From positions 1,183,001-1,247,000 of the forward strand of contig JASJOG010000015.1 in assembly GCA_030142905.1 (NCBI GenBank): 64,000 bases of DNA, in the 5' to 3' direction. The notes beneath the pieces were generated by a model that was not told the origin of the DNA, ran no database searches, and saw nothing but the letters and a program-made list of their open reading frames with translations. Both the position numbers and the translations under genes were made by a program. The stretch is from Heliopora coerulea. Lineage: Eukaryota; Cnidaria; Anthozoa; Scleralcyonacea; Helioporidae. This document shows positions 12,101 through 25,709 of the stretch, in pieces. Every line of letters begins with the position of its first letter. Positions within the stretch are counted from its first letter, which is position 1.

Positions 12101-15100
12101 AAGACAAGATTTCGGAAAAATTAAAGTGTTGCATTAGGAAAGCCAGACCTTTAAAATAGAAGAAAAGCTTGCTTCCTGTAGTCGCAAGCCGCTCTCAGTC
12201 CAAGCACGTTAACACATGATCTTAACTCTGGTTAATTAAACTCGCGGGCGTCATCTTGACAGTCTATTCGTAATTACGTTCCAGATGCCACTTGAACAAC
12301 CAACCAAACGAGAAAGTTTTCGTTCGCAAAAAAGGCCAGTGTTGAACGTGTTTTACCAAAAAAGCACGTGAACTTAAGCAGATTACCAAATTCTTACATT
12401 TCTGCATGAATGTGGGGCACATTCGGCTCAGTTACCGCGCAAAATTATCCTAAAGCAATCATTTTATCGTACAATAGTCAGTGTCAAAGACCACATTTGA
12501 ATTAGTTCCAAACGCACGGCTATATATAGCCAGGGCTTATACAAGAACTACACACGCAATGGAATGTTCAGGTATATATTTGACCTGGGTCTACGTTTAT
12601 TGTTTTCACATCCACCAATATATTCCGTGGTGAGTCAAGTGGAAGTGATTCCTGTTAAAGTATACAAAAACTTATGCTGTTTATTTCACAATTTGTCACT
12701 CATCGAGCCCTACGCGAAAATCTTGGTCATTTTGAGTAAAAAGAAACACATTACAACGCGCGAAGCAAGAAAAGGCCTGCGTATGACTTTTTATAATTAC
12801 GTTACATCTTTTGTGTATCTTTCGTGTACCGCTCTTGATACTCACGGAAGGGAAGTGAAGTTGGTCACCCCTACGCGCATGGAAAGTAGTTATCAAGTTT
12901 TGCATTAGGTTGTCATTAGCCACTTGCCAGCTTACATTTAATAAACAATCGTCGTTCCACTCTACGAGTCGACAAAATGGGGGGTTTTTATTGGAGAACA
13001 TTCGCTGCATTAGTGCTTTTAAGCTTTCCAAACGATACGAAATATCTCCCAGTTAATGATTGAGTTTAATTTGTTAAAATCCTGCTACGCGACAAGCAAT
13101 AATAAGAAGATTAAATCAGGCCAACGTACTCAATTTAGTCACACTCGTGCTCTGTTAATTGAAAGAAAGAAAGTGCTTCAGATGTGCGTCACCATTGATC
13201 AATAACTCCTCAGAAACATATGCCAAATTTCGTTTTCATGTTTGTACTACCCTGTGCTCAATTTCTAGTTCCCTTGTGGTATCGCTGCAAAGATATTACC
13301 GAGGCTTATCTTTCCACTGTGCACAAGTGATGATTTCACCTTCGAGCGATCAACGAACGTTAGGAAAACTACAAAGAACTTCTTTGGGAGTTTCAATAAA
13401 CCACGCAACGTTCAGTTCCATGGACACATTGACCACGAGCAGTCATTGTTATTTTTTGTCGCAAATTAGCAAATGAGAATGCTTTACATGGATTTAAGTT
13501 GCGTTGGCGTGTGTCTGCAATACTACCCAGCTAAAACATAAACGGCAGATATCTGTAGGTTCCTTTTCTCGACCGACAAGGAAAAGCTTAACAGTAGAGA
13601 AATTTCATCCTGAACGGCTGGCTACCATTGCTCATCGGAAACCGATGCGCGTGCGCGGGTTTTACTCTTTTTTTAAATCTATGGGAAACAGCTTCACATG
13701 ATGCCTGAAAAATCATTAAGTTATTTGGTATTTTGTTGATCGATACCGAATGAAAACAACCGCGGTCGGCCTTCCTTTTATGTGTCTGTACTTCTGGCAA
13801 ATTTCCACACGGGGACTTCAGGACGAACGACAACGACGAACGAAATGAAGGGGAATAATCTTTCACGGCCTTAAATTCAAATTACTACGCATTTCTCTTG
13901 CTGGACATGACTTTGCATTCAATAATAACTTGAGAAAACTCCGCTGAAGCCTGTGGTCAGATGTTCAAGCCAACATTTCACTTTTGGACATTGGGTCAGC
14001 TCTACAGACTTGCGACGTGATGTTAGGAAGGAAGGAAGGGATCTTATCTGCTCCGCACATGTTTTCGGTCAAAGTTGATCAAAATTTACGCTTCTTGCAA
14101 CTTCTAAATCACTTTAATGAGGTTTAAGTTGCGGTAAAGAGCCCACGATTTGTCTCCGACCATTATCCCGGCAGGTTGCAATGGAGTCTTCAGTTGAAAA
14201 CATCGATTAACGCAACTCATTATCGGTGTAGCCAAAAGCAATCGCTGGTAGAATTACACAGCTGACACGGCTACTCCATAGTTAACTATGGCTACTCTAA
14301 CTCCGTTTTCTGCCGTTTTGTTACCTCGGTGGTTTGTTATGAGGCTAACGTTCAACAAATAACTCCTTTTGGCGCCACCAAAAGTTACTTTCTTTTAACA
14401 TCATTGTTTGTATGCTCCAAGAATTATAAACAAACCAGAAGAGATTCCGTCGGAGTTACAACCTGCAGGAACTAGGTTGTCCTCGAAAGGCTCAGAAAAA
14501 CCGCAACTGGTTGGGACGAACGTTCGCCCAAATCCTTTCAAGTGAATATCTGACTCGTCATTAGTCCGAAACACAGGCGCCTGAGATTGAATACCTTCAC
14601 TGTGAGCCTACAGCTTAAAGACATTGTTTGTAGGTAGATAAGCGATAGCGGCTAATTACGCATTCCATTACTGCGATCAAACCAAGCTTAAGAAGTCATG
14701 CGTATCAATAATAAGTTACCAAAATCGTTTGAAATTGCTACTCTCTCACCTGGCTCTGCACAGTCGACGAAGCCGAGACAAATGTACAACAATAAGACTA
14801 TCACACTTGAGACCATGTTGCTCTGTTTCATTTTCTTGTTGGGATTTTCTCGTTGGTGAAGGAATATTCCGTGTCGCTTATAGTCTTGAACTGTTTACAC
14901 CATCAGCTAATATTCCATCGTTACCCTTCTCACAAATTATACTTGTCACCAGCTATCTACACCAGCGAGAAAAAAATAAACCATCATTTCTTAACCCATG
15001 TGGCTTATAAACAAATTTTATACCGAAAGTGTAAGCGCTTGCCGCTTTTGATTCTCTTAAGCGGCGTAATTCCATTACAACCTGTTGGTCTTTTCCCGAC

Positions 15101-17319
15101 TCAGACAGGCCTACTAAACTATCGTAGCCGTTTTTAGAGCACTTGGTGGACCTATTGCCTTCGATGACAAGTCCAGCGACACACGGTAAACGGTGATGTG
15201 GAGTGGTAACACGCGAGTTGTGATTCGAACTTACTTGCCGTGCATGTTAAGCCAGGGTATCGTTGGTCAACGTCACCACAGAAACTCACTTTCAAACGTT
15301 TTCTCTCTTTGATATCGACTCTTTGTTGGAATTCGAAATGTTTCTGTACGACTCGTTCAGAAAGATCCGTTCCGTGTTAGCTTGCCTTTGCTCGGGTAAT
15401 ATGCTTCGTTACCAATAATTGTCGCATCAACTAACAAAATTTACACACTGCACGATACTATAGAGGAACATATGACACCCCTTGAGGTACTTAATTGACA
15501 AGCCCTGACGTCATCGATGTTCCATTAAGGACACCGGAGATTGGTCCCAGGTGCCTGACAACTGTAAGGCCTCAAGCTGTGAGAGTGGTAAACCCCAAAT
15601 TCCTTGTGGACGTGGGTATTCCCTGTTACGGCAGAAAACATTTCTGACAAATCCAATTAAACCAAAATTTTTAGCTTCTGGTAACAGAGCAAATACTCAT
15701 ACTTTTGTAATTACGATACAAAAGCATGTTTGACGTGATAAGAGGTTTACCACAACGACAAGGTCATTCTTAATGTCAAGCTAAAATGTAGTTTAGGTAT
15801 ACTTGCAGAATACTTGGGTGATGAGAAGCAGCTTATTCCAAAAGGTTTTGCAGTAGGAGGCTTTAGAGATGATTTTTGTCAGAGCCCAACCGTGAAGTAA
15901 ACGATCTGATCGCATCTGTTGGGAGTGTTAGCTATTGAAACTTTTCGTTCCACATGCCTACTTCCATACGTTTTGCGTGCATGTCCTTGAATCACACTCA
16001 AATTCAAAACACTAGAAAAATTGGTTAGTTAATGGTATTGATTTATCGAGGATATTTTTTAACATTGTTTCTGAAACTATAATGGAACTGTAGTCGATCA
16101 TACTGGCGCTCTATTGCTCCCGCGGTTAGGTTACCATGACGTCGTAATTATGTTTTAATAACAGATTCTCGCTGTTTAACGTGCTGTAAGATACACTGCG
16201 GAGGCTTTTTTTATCTCTCACCTCTGTGATAAAATATGAACAGTTTCCTTTTTCCAAGATCAAGGTTTGATTACTTGGGCGAACTGTGACCGTCTGCCTG
16301 TTGCTAGGGTTATCCTGTTTTGCCGCGATACTATTTGCAAATGTCTTTGCAACAAACAATGGAAAAAAAGAAGTAGTTCTGTGGAAGAAGACTTTATTTT
16401 GCTAACTACCACGGCCAAGTCTATGTAAAAGGGGCCGGTGGTTTGAATTTTCGATTGTAAAGATTATACCATTATTGACTATGAGAAGACTGAGATGTTG
16501 TTTGACTCCTTACACAATTTTGAATAAGTCCGAACTTCTTAGTTTACAAAGAACTTAATTTTCAAAAACCTCGCTCACTGAAGTAAAGCCCAAGCTGAGC
16601 TCAGACAAAGCGTGTTTTGTATGCTGATTGTCAGATTTATTTAACTCACAAACGTAAATAGTACGAACAAGATGATGGCTTCACTATCTTGACATTTATA
16701 TAATATTTGAGATTTACTCCACGTATATTATTAGCAGAAGGATGTTTGTGAACATTCCTTTTAGAGGTTTACAAATTATGTTGATGCTCTTCAATAAAAC
16801 AGAGAAAAAAACCTCCCAACAATTTGGAAAGTTTAATTGATTATACCCAGCCTAAAAAGTACATGAAGTGGCATAATCAACGGATCTATTTAACACATTC
16901 ATACAAAGGAATTTACGGGCAAAACAAAATAATTACTGGTAGTTGATATGTATACACGTGTCGTAGACAATTACTGTTTGTCGTGTTAAGACTTTTAGAC
17001 TGAAAATGATGCAAATTTGTTAGCTGCGTTTGCCATTACTCAATGGTCAGAGTGTTTCACCTACGGCATGAGCACTCCCATCATCCCTTCGTGTTCTGGA
17101 GTTCTTGTTTCGAATAAGTTGCAAATTATCTTTGTTTCGCCCGGTGATATAGTTCTTAAAAGTTCTAAAAATCTAAACAAAAAATGATAAATAGATTTAG
17201 CTTTATTAAAAGAGTAATAATGCTTATGTGTAAATTTCAGAATCATCCTCAGAGATACATGAAGAGAAAGTTTTTCATGATAATCTAATACTGTCGAAGT
17301 TAACTGAAAAATGTTTGCT

Positions 17320-17385
17320 TGAAAATGTTCAGCGGCAGACCGGTATCCCGAAGGTGCGAGTTCAAATCCCGCTCGAGTCAACATC
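17320..17385 (+). repeat. tRNA-like 3' half (B-box remnant)
   Basis: GAGTTCAAATCCCGCTCGAGTC resembles the T-arm of a tRNA (B box GTTCAAATCC). No matching A box or acceptor stem is present, so this is at best a relic of a tRNA-derived SINE. Confidence 0.3.
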
Positions 17386-18260
17386 TTTCAGTTGACTTCG
17401 GCAGTGTCAGATTGTCATGAAAAACTTTTGCGCAAAGATTTGTGTAAAGTGCAAAACAGTATCACGTTATGAGGCTGCATGTAGGTTCACGCAAATAGTA
17501 CATGCTTCTTGTCAGGTATTTCAAAACATGTACATGAGGTCGACCATTCAGTATTTGACACTCTGACAGTGTGGGTCCAATATCTTAAAATGGTGTAAGT
17601 GGTAGAAGTTTTAAATTTATTCTTAAGCAACCAATCACTTCCGTTTAAATCTGTATTGTGTTCCAAAAAACAAAAATGTCTTCTTCCCCTGCATCGAATC
17701 GTCGACCGTTTAGTAACCATCTTACCGGACTACTGCCACGCTGCCTTATAAAGTAATGACTGTTGAGGATAATACGAAAATAATAATATGATAAAGATAA
17801 TACGAAACCTAAGTATAACGACTTCATACCGATGGTAATTACCATTAGTTGGATGACAAATGACAGTGAATCAATCATTGCAATATCACTCGTTATTGTC
17901 GTGCAAGTTTGTCAAAGAAACTTGGAAAAAACTAAGAACATTTTGGAAGCATCAAACTCTTCACGAAGGATGTCCCTTTGAAATTTGCATAACGGTATCT
18001 TCTGATGTTACCCGGACAAAAGAAAACCTCAACCACAAAGTGACCAAACAATTGTAAGACCGCTTACCAAGGGAGAGAGTTACACCTGGGGATAACAGAG
18101 GATGGCGGATTGGGCTTTAAACTTAAGGCAAATTCCAAGCTACTTAAATTTAGCAGAAAATGCAGTAAAGTACAAGAAAAACGATGGGTTTGACAGACAT
18201 TGCGAACACTAAACAAAATACGAGTAAACGTTTACCAATGATTTACTGGGCGGAAATCTT

Positions 18261-18524
18261 AATCGAATGATGAATAGCTCAATATATGAAGATGAAAAGT
18301 CATTTTTTCAAAACATAGGCAAGCCACAGATACAATTTATAGATATTTATTACAATGACGTTTTGTTGTCATCGCGCAACCTTATCAAAGTGACATATAG
18401 TGATGGCAGCGAACCGTCAGTGTAATAAATCTCTATAAATTTTATTTGTGGCTTGCCTATGTTTTGAAAAGATGACTTTTCATCTTCGTATATTGAGCTG
18501 GGCTGTTATATTCATTATTCGATT
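18261..18524. mobile_element. Foldback (MITE-like) element with ~95-105 bp inverted arms
   Basis: The left arm (18261-18354) and the reverse complement of the right arm (18421-18524) share AATCGAAT, GCTCAATATA, GAAGATGAAAAGTCAT and CAAAACATAGGCAAGCCACA with few mismatches and one gap. The unique centre is about 66 bases. There is no coding capacity. It looks like a non-autonomous foldback DNA element of unknown family. Confidence 0.8.
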
Positions 18525-20635
18525 AAAATACAAGTAAGTCAACTGAAATGACCTGAACAGCTGCAGGGTTAACAGCAACACTTGTCGTTAATGAGGAAGG
18601 ATATTTTGAGGCTGGACAATGTTTTTATGTGGGAAAAAAAGCTTCCTGCAAGCTCGTGGAATGCGTACCTTCTCATTGCATTGACGGTAGTGATTTAAGT
18701 GAAAATATAGGAATGTTTCTTCATGCTTCGGAAATAAAGGAGATTATCTGGACAACATTGGGTCTTTTTATTAAGTTCAATCCCACATCTTAACCGCTTA
18801 ATATACTGAGCGGGACCCGATGGCCAACCGCTTTCCAGGTGCTTTAGTCTGTACCTGCATGCCTGTATCATACGCTGAGGTCGTTATGAGGGGATGCAAC
18901 ACGCCATACAATGGATGAGACGTCGACCGAAAAAATTCGGATCCTAGAAACTGCTACGTGCATAGTATGTCTCAAGTCATTTGAAGTGTACTGCAGTAAT
19001 TCACTAGCACGGAATAACATCAATGTGATTGTGTATACGTATTTTGAGTTCATTTAGTCTCTTGTTTTAACAGAAACAGCTTCACCGTCGGTGAAATTAC
19101 CCCGAATCACTTTGAATCTGCTTTTAGCAAAATCGAGAGTGTTTGTAGCAAACTACGCACGTTTGATACAATAGGTGTCACTGCAGTTGTCGGTAGTTTG
19201 ACATGCAAGCGAGGTGACGAGGCTATTCCAGCATTGTTTTGACCCTTCTTTGTTTGCATACTTTCACACAAAAGAATATTGGGCTCAACTGTAATAACAC
19301 CTGTTCTTTGAATTCTTTTGTGATGTGTGATTTTGAAAGGTCAGAAAAACCACCTGTATTAAAGACTTTGGCACGGAAACCAAGAGAAGAGAACCGTTGC
19401 ATGGTTGGGTTTTGTAATGATCTTGTAATATTTTCTTGTCTGTTAAGTGTCCACTCCACAATCTTTTAGCTTTGTTGTGGATCTGCCCAAACCTCTGGCT
19501 TGCCCAGGCGTTTGCACAACAATGGCTAGAGAGCTTGAGAAATGAGCCTTTCTTGAATCACGAAAGACTACCGGAAGAATCGGTAAACAATAGAGAGAAT
19601 AAGTTTCAGGCGTAAGTAACTGCGTTTATGAATTGACGGCGGCGTATTCTTTCAACTTAATTGGTCTTTGCGTGAACTGATCACGTGGTACAAAATCCGT
19701 CATGTTGGATCGCACCGGAACGTAAACACGCGATCCAGGACAAAAACAATTTTACGTAAACCGGTGAACCATGCTATCCATTTGTTTAGGAAATTCCATT
19801 GGGTGGTTTGCCGATCCAGCTTTGCCGTTTTTGTACCAATCAAGGCTGTTTTCCACTTGGAGAATTTTATCGCGCCAATCGAGATTAATTTGTATAAAGT
19901 AAATGGGTTTCTAATGAATTACAGTCGCAAACCCATGAGACAAGTAAAAAGTCGCTTCGCACAATAAAATTCGCTTGGTCGAAAACATCCTAATAAGCCC
20001 ACGCTCACGACACGATGTCGCGTAAGATTTGTCACCCTAACCCTAATCCTAATCCTAACTCTAAGATTCACGATAATGCTCAATCTTAGGACTAATGACG
20101 TTTCAGCAAGCATGCTGGACACACCGAACTCTAAAAAGACTTGAACGATGCCTGCAAACTGTATTTTGAAGCCAACATGGAGGCTGACATGTAGGTCAAT
20201 TTGCAGGTCATCCCAGTCCCCTACGCGATAAAACACGCAACCTATTGCGAAAAGCTTAACACAAATTTCGGATTTTTAGACAGTTTTCGTTTTTATCCTT
20301 AGTAAGTCGAGGACAATGTCGGTAAGACACTAAGACTGCATAGTTGACAGAATTAACTGTCAATGAAAATTTAAGGTTCAATACAACTTTTCCCCACGCT
20401 TGTTTTTGACTTGCATGGCTGCCCCCATATCGGCTTCGTTCAATCTTGGGGCCAGGCATAACGAGGGATCGTTCCAATCTTTTTAGAATTCAGTGGCTGG
20501 ACGCTTGAAATTTTCCCGCTCCCTCTCGGCTGTCTACTTATCGGGAATACTTTCTAGCCACGACCAAGCTTTTATGGACGTGCAGGGGGACGTGCATCTT
20601 TGAAAGATCCATTTACAAAGTAAGACTGTCGTTGA

Positions 20636-20795
20636 CGATTGTTCGTTCTGATGTATCCAATCAACTCACTGGAGTCTTACGAACATATTGCTACATTAGT
20701 GAGCCAATCGAAAACAGGGATTGCGCATTTACGACAACAATACATACCCTAGGATGAACAGTTGTATACGACAATTGAATGGTGTAGTATCCAGG
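20636..20795 (+). repeat. Dispersed repeat, copy 1
   Basis: TTCTGATGTATCCAAT, GTATTGCTACATT-like and ACATACCC-(A/T)-AGATGAACA-like segments occur here in the same order and spacing as at 47785-47915 inside gene B2. The family is not recognised; a short non-autonomous element is likely. Confidence 0.6.
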
Positions 20796-20890
20796 GTACA
20801 AAATATCGTTGCATGTGATCGGTTCTTGTTTTAAAACGACTTGAAGCCTTTAGAACGCCTTGTTAGCGTATTTCACTTGAAGTCTGAAGA

Positions 20891-21456
20891 CGTCGTTAAG
20901 AATTCTTACTAGTTCATTAAAATTTTAAGTTCAGACTTGATTACATTTGTTTCTTTTGTTCAGACTTGTTAATAGATAATTACTGAGGTACGCCGTATAT
21001 TATTGGATATAATATATCAAATAATGCTGAATGCCGAAATAATTATCTATCAAAATTACTGACATTCATCGAAACACATTATGTTTTCTCTGCATTATAT
21101 CGGCGAATGCAGCGAGCAAAATTTTGCAAACTCGACTTGCATAATTTTGGTCTCTGCATTTGTTGATATAATGCCGAGTGAAAACAATAGGTTTTGAAGC
21201 GGGTCAGTAATTATATTTTAATTATTTCGTTAGGCTTCCAGTCTTTGATTTGCTACTTTCCTTTAGTCATGAAAGTTATTTTTATAACTGTAATAAATTT
21301 CAGAAAGAAAGTCGTTGAGAAAGTCGTTGAGAATGCTTACTAGTTCATTAAAATTTTAAGTTCAGATGTGATTATATTTATTTCCTTCGGCTTCTTGCCT
21401 TTCATTTGTTACCTTCCTTTAGCCATGAAAATTATTTTCATAACTGTGCTATATTC
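20891..21456. repeat. Nested direct repeats around a palindrome
   Basis: TTACTAGTTCATTAAAATTT followed by TAAGTTCAGA occurs near 20908 and again near 21338. TTCCTTTAGTCATGAAA (near 21260) recurs as TTCCTTTAGCCATGAAA (near 21414). Between them lies the foldback at 21031-21236. The arrangement suggests an element inserted into, or duplicated with, its flanks. Confidence 0.65.
21031..21236. mobile_element. Foldback element, ~100 bp arms
   Basis: The left segment (CCGAAATAATTA ... ATTACTGAC ... TGCATTATATCGGCGAATGC) reappears inverted on the right (GCATTTGTTGATATAATGC ... GTCAGTAATTATA ... TAATTATTTCG). The centre is near 21128-21140 (CAAACTCGACTTGC). It is moderately diverged and has no coding capacity. 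Confidence 0.65.
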
Positions 21457-23440
21457 CATTCATTCACGTACTGTCTAACGCAGGAGCAATATTTATGTAG
21501 ACATTCCACAATGTGTCGGCTTTAATCTCAGAAAAGCGATTTATGAGCCTCAGACAGGGCTTGTTGACCGTTGAGACGCCTTAGCCATTAACTTACCGAA
21601 ACTCCGATCAAGTTCGACATACGTGTCTCATGGCTGCCGCTTAGGCAACACATGTGCCAAGAAATTCTCACTGAATTTTGATCACTTTATTTTTCAAAAT
21701 CTCAATACAATCCGCACGACAAAAACGCTCAACCTAACTATACTTTTTTAATCTCCCTACATTCTTTCATTGATATGTCCTGCGTTCAACAACTATCCCA
21801 CTAATTAATCTGATTACGAAAGAACCTTTCCACCCAATTTATCACCAAGAAGTGGTACTATTTTCCGAATAACAGATTACTATGTGACGTCAAACCGAAA
21901 ATATATGATTTATTTACCAAGGCCAGGTTACTCAATGACCTTTTTTCCCGTCCAAGAAAGATTACCCAACTAACTACACAAATCACCTCTCACCAAACTG
22001 CACCAGGCAGGATATATATCCTCGGCATATGTTGACAATGTTTATCGACGGGGTTACTGGGTAAGGTCAACTATAGCTGTTCGGTGAACGTGTCTGATGC
22101 CTTTATCTTGTTTGATGATTTAGGACTGATCACTTACCCTGGTAAATAGACATTTATACCATCGCAACAGCTAACTATTCTTGGTTTTTAATTGTTATTG
22201 ATTCTGTTACAATGACCATTAGGCTGTAACCTGAAAAGGCAATGAAACTAAAAGATGTGGTCGTGGCCATCATGATTACATGAGCCAACTCTTTCAATTA
22301 GGAAGTGGCTTGCGTCACTAGGACAAACGTACCAAGCTTACCAGGAAGAATTCTCGGTCCGTTGTACTGTCGAAGTCTCGAAGGTGACAAGATTTCAGCC
22401 TTCTAACTCAAATCTGGAAACGTCAATGCTTCCATGTCGTTTTCTTAGCGAACTTAACTGGTCGATGGAACATGTTACATCAATCATTCAAGTATATTTC
22501 AGTCAGTCCACCGAATATTATAATTACAGCTATTGGAGGCTATTGACACCAGAACGATTCGCTGGAATGACGTGAAGTTTTATCAAATTTCCCTTACTTA
22601 GCGTGATACCTTTGACATTAAAGATAATTCAGGAGGACGAAGCGGAGGGAATCTGTGCGCTACCCAACTCGTCAACTCATGCCTTGTTTATCTAGTTTTG
22701 CATCCTACTCTGTAAATAGAACAATATTATTTGATCAAGATTTCCACATCCTATCTATGAAACACTACACACGTGCCCTATTGAATCTCGGGGTCGCTGT
22801 TGGAACCAAGTTCAACCAACTTGAATACTGGATATTCAGCTCCAGCGTCACGTAGACTGGTGACGTATATCGTTACTCCTTCGTTCCAGCTCCCTCGCAA
22901 TTTTGTTATACATAAGAAAGTGTATGCTTCAATGCAACACTTCCGTTCCGGACGGACAACTGATAGAACTTCAACTGAGAGGTAAGTCTCATTTAACTTT
23001 ATGATTCTCATGAGTGCGACGGTACAGCCTAACAAGAACTCTATGTACTGCGACGATGGGACCGCATTTTTAGAATTTCCGGGACCGACTAATATTAAAG
23101 AGATACGGTCTTCAGTGGTCTTTGGCTTAGCCATCGAACGTGCAATTGATTACATTCTTTAGGCTTTTCCTGGTTCTAACGGCAAAAGGGTTTTTCCGAG
23201 GTAAGACTATTTCGATACAAGCGTAATTTTTATGCTAAAAGGCTCAAGAATCGTATCTTCTCTAAGTTGAAAACGTCATTTGTGTTGTACTACTGCTCGC
23301 CTCCGTGTTTGCATAATTTGCGTGCCTGGACATTCACGTATGAGGGCAAGTTCGTTTGTTTATTGACTTGTGGTAGATAAAAATCATTATGAGAATAGGC
23401 GCTTGTGTCCCTTTGGGTTAACAAAGTTTTTTATAGCATC

Positions 23441-23625
23441 GGCGTTCTTGAGGTTATACACTATCTAAAAGATAGAAAAAAAGCATCTCGACGTTTCGAG
23501 CGAAGGCCCTTCGTCCGGAGATTAGTAGCCAGTCTCGCTACTAATCTCCGGACGAAGGGCCTTCGCTCGAAACGTCGAGAAGCTTTTTTTCTATCTTTTA
23601 GATAGTGTATAACCTCAAGAATGCC
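23441..23625. mobile_element. Near-perfect palindrome with CGACGTTTCGAGC core
   Basis: Two 88-base arms (23441-23528 and 23538-23625) match as inverted repeats with about two mismatches around a 9-base spacer. Each arm contains CTCGACGTTTCGAGCGAAGG and CCCTTCGTCCGGAG. The same core sits in the foldback at 63396-63594, so this is one member of a dispersed family. Such a perfect hairpin must be young or homogenised. Confidence 0.9.
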
Positions 23626-24810
23626 GCTGTTTTATCGAAGCTATCTACACTGGACCCCCGCGCCTTGGAATTTTTTTTAGCATGTTGATCCCACTTACTT
23701 GTATTACTATGTATACCATTGGGTGACTTAAATTCATATTGGAGCCAATGTGTTCGCGCTGATACATAAGCCGATCAGACGTCATCTGTTTGTTCATCCG
23801 TTTATCGTGCGTCATTCTTTAAACCGGTTTTCTCTGAGCAAATTTGGTGAATGTGATGTGTCTGTTCGATTCCGTGTGAACATCTTACCGCGTATCGGAT
23901 GACTTAGTTAGGCGTAGCATAAGACATCTTTCAACCGACTCACCCGTTGCATGGATTTCACTGAAATACATCGCTAAGCCTACTGAGACTCATCCTTTTA
24001 AGCAGAAGACGAAAGCATGTCAAATCACAACTAAATTATTAAACTTCTAAGAACAAGCAAGACAACAATTCTTTTGATGTATATTTTCTTTGTAACGAGG
24101 TGATGCATTGTACAGCTGTGTACTGTTTATGGTTTAGAAAGGGAGACCTAATGTTTCGCCAAGCTGGTCCCGGATACGTTTGTGAGATATTTCATCATAT
24201 TTAACAAACATTAACCTGAGTTTTTTTCCGCGGAGCGTTATGAACACTTATGTGCACATTCTTCAGTGTTGTTATGATTCTGTTATGTACACTTTATAAA
24301 GACGCTTGTATTTACAAACCAGATTTTCCTCAATTTTAGTTTTGTAGCTGTCCAAACTCTTGACTGTGAAATACATGTAACGGGCGAGGCGGACGAAGAA
24401 TGTCGTCATTCGGTACGCGGTTTTCGAGGGATCGAACAGACACTTAATATTCACTAAAGTTGCTCACAGAAAACCGTCCTAAGTGACGTATTAATGGCGG
24501 TCAACTGTTTATATATGTCTTTCTTCAGTCTTATTTGTGTATTATCGTCAATGCTACTTGCCATCTACGTTTCGCACGCGGAACGGGCCAGCAGACGTGC
24601 CTCAGAAGGAAACACGACAATTTCATGATTATTATAGAGTATTGAATGACAGTATTGGATTACCAAGTTATTCCAAAGTACGTACCTCTATAACAATTAA
24701 TTACAAAGTTATTCTGGCTTTTTTCGGTATTTTTAGACCCTCGACTCTTTGCTCTCGACTCGCGACATGTATAGTCGACTCTCGACCCTCGAGTTTTGAC
24801 TAAACTCAAC

Positions 24811-25436
24811 TTAGGCCCCGTCCACACGTATCCGATTTTCTTTGAAAACTTCGCAAACTTTTCTTTCCGGATTGCCTTCCCGTACACACGTATTTCGGCG
24901 AATACGGTCAATGAAAACGGAACTTTTCAAATACGCTTCCCAGAGTAGAAATTTTCAAAAATGCCGTTTTCATACGCTTGTGTAGACGGAAGAAAACGGA
25001 ACATGGTATCCCGCGTGGGATATAATGTAGCAAAGGGACGTACCACTTTTGTGTCTTCTTGAACTTTTTTAAGCCTAATAGCGTGTCTTGAGATCAACCT
25101 GGCTTAGGTGAATGTTCAAGCTGAGTACGTGAGCAGAAGGCTTGACATTATCAGGTAACTTTTACTCCCGATCTTGAAGGCCAGTCTGAAACGTCTTGGT
25201 AGAGAACGAAGACAAACAAGACCTTGGAGACTTTGCGTTAGACCAGGACGCACTAGTGTTTGGTGGGATAACTTTGCAGTTAAAGTAGGTTCAGCGTTTT
25301 CTAATCGTGTGTCCGTATTCGTGTGGACGGGCGAAAACGATTCGAAAACGCCATTGTGTGGACGGAAATGTTTTTGAAAACGGAGAAAAATATTTGCGTC
25401 TTCAGACGGAAACGGATAAATGTGGACAGAGGCTTA
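24811..25436. mobile_element. MITE with TTA target duplications (Harbinger-like)
   Basis: An element of about 620 bases starts GGCCCCGTCCACACGTATCCG and ends with the inverted partner CGGATAAATGTGGACAGAGGC. It is flanked on both sides by TTA (24811-24813 and 25434-25436). TTA target duplications are typical of PIF/Harbinger MITEs. Internally it is rich in GAAAACG-type segments in both orientations and encodes nothing recognisable. Confidence 0.75.
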
Positions 25437-25709
25437 GATATATGGAGTTTTAGAATGTTTCCAGTAGAAATGACGTCGTTCTTGTTTCTATTACAGCACG
25501 GAGATACTCAAGCAATTTTCTATTTGTTAAATAAGCACCACGCACATAAACAGGTCATTGTTTTATATATTAAGTCCCAATATTAAACAAAGCGGCACAT
25601 TAGCCTTATGCGATACATTTCGCTACATTTCAGTACGACGCTTGCAGTGGAATTCAGCCTCACGACAGCCTACGAGTTGACTACGCGGATACTGAATAAT
25701 ATGCTAAGC

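Larger units (their letters stand above)
4860..18260. other. Non-coding spacer, first part
   Basis: No open frame here shows a recognisable domain, a Cys-Trp-Cys Ig pattern, or a convincing chain of splice-phased exons. Frames of 60-110 residues occur on both strands at the rate expected by chance. The stretch lacks long microsatellites, unlike the introns of gene B2. It holds a two-copy tandem repeat near 7,080 and a 22-base repeat near 9,065. A first exon of gene A could hide here, since a signal-peptide exon of about 80 nt would be easy to miss by eye. Confidence 0.5.

Noticed and set aside
12564..13031. Overlapping frames of 111-114 codons on both strands
   Set aside because: Neither shows a domain or phased neighbours; overlap on opposite strands suggests chance.
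14276..14291. 16-base perfect palindrome CCATAGTTAACTATGG
   Set aside because: Isolated, no second copy or gene context; within chance expectation for 64 kb.
16126..16359. 77-codon minus frame with glycosylation sequons, a candidate gene A first exon
   Set aside because: Its GTGAGA donor leaves phase 0, not the phase 1 needed by D1, and it has no hydrophobic signal core.
20035..20065. CCCTAA-like run; also TTAGGG-like bits near 345-400
   Set aside because: Only a few imperfect units; too short and degenerate to call an interstitial telomere.
22778..23134. 118-codon minus frame starting with ATG
   Set aside because: No recognisable motif, no supporting exons, and its length is within chance for this much sequence.
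23538..23600. Second hammerhead-like motif (GGACGAAGGGCC...GAAACGTC)
   Set aside because: It resembles a CTGATGA..GAAAC layout, but the core reads CGGACGA and no stem III with a cleavage triplet or closing stem I is found.
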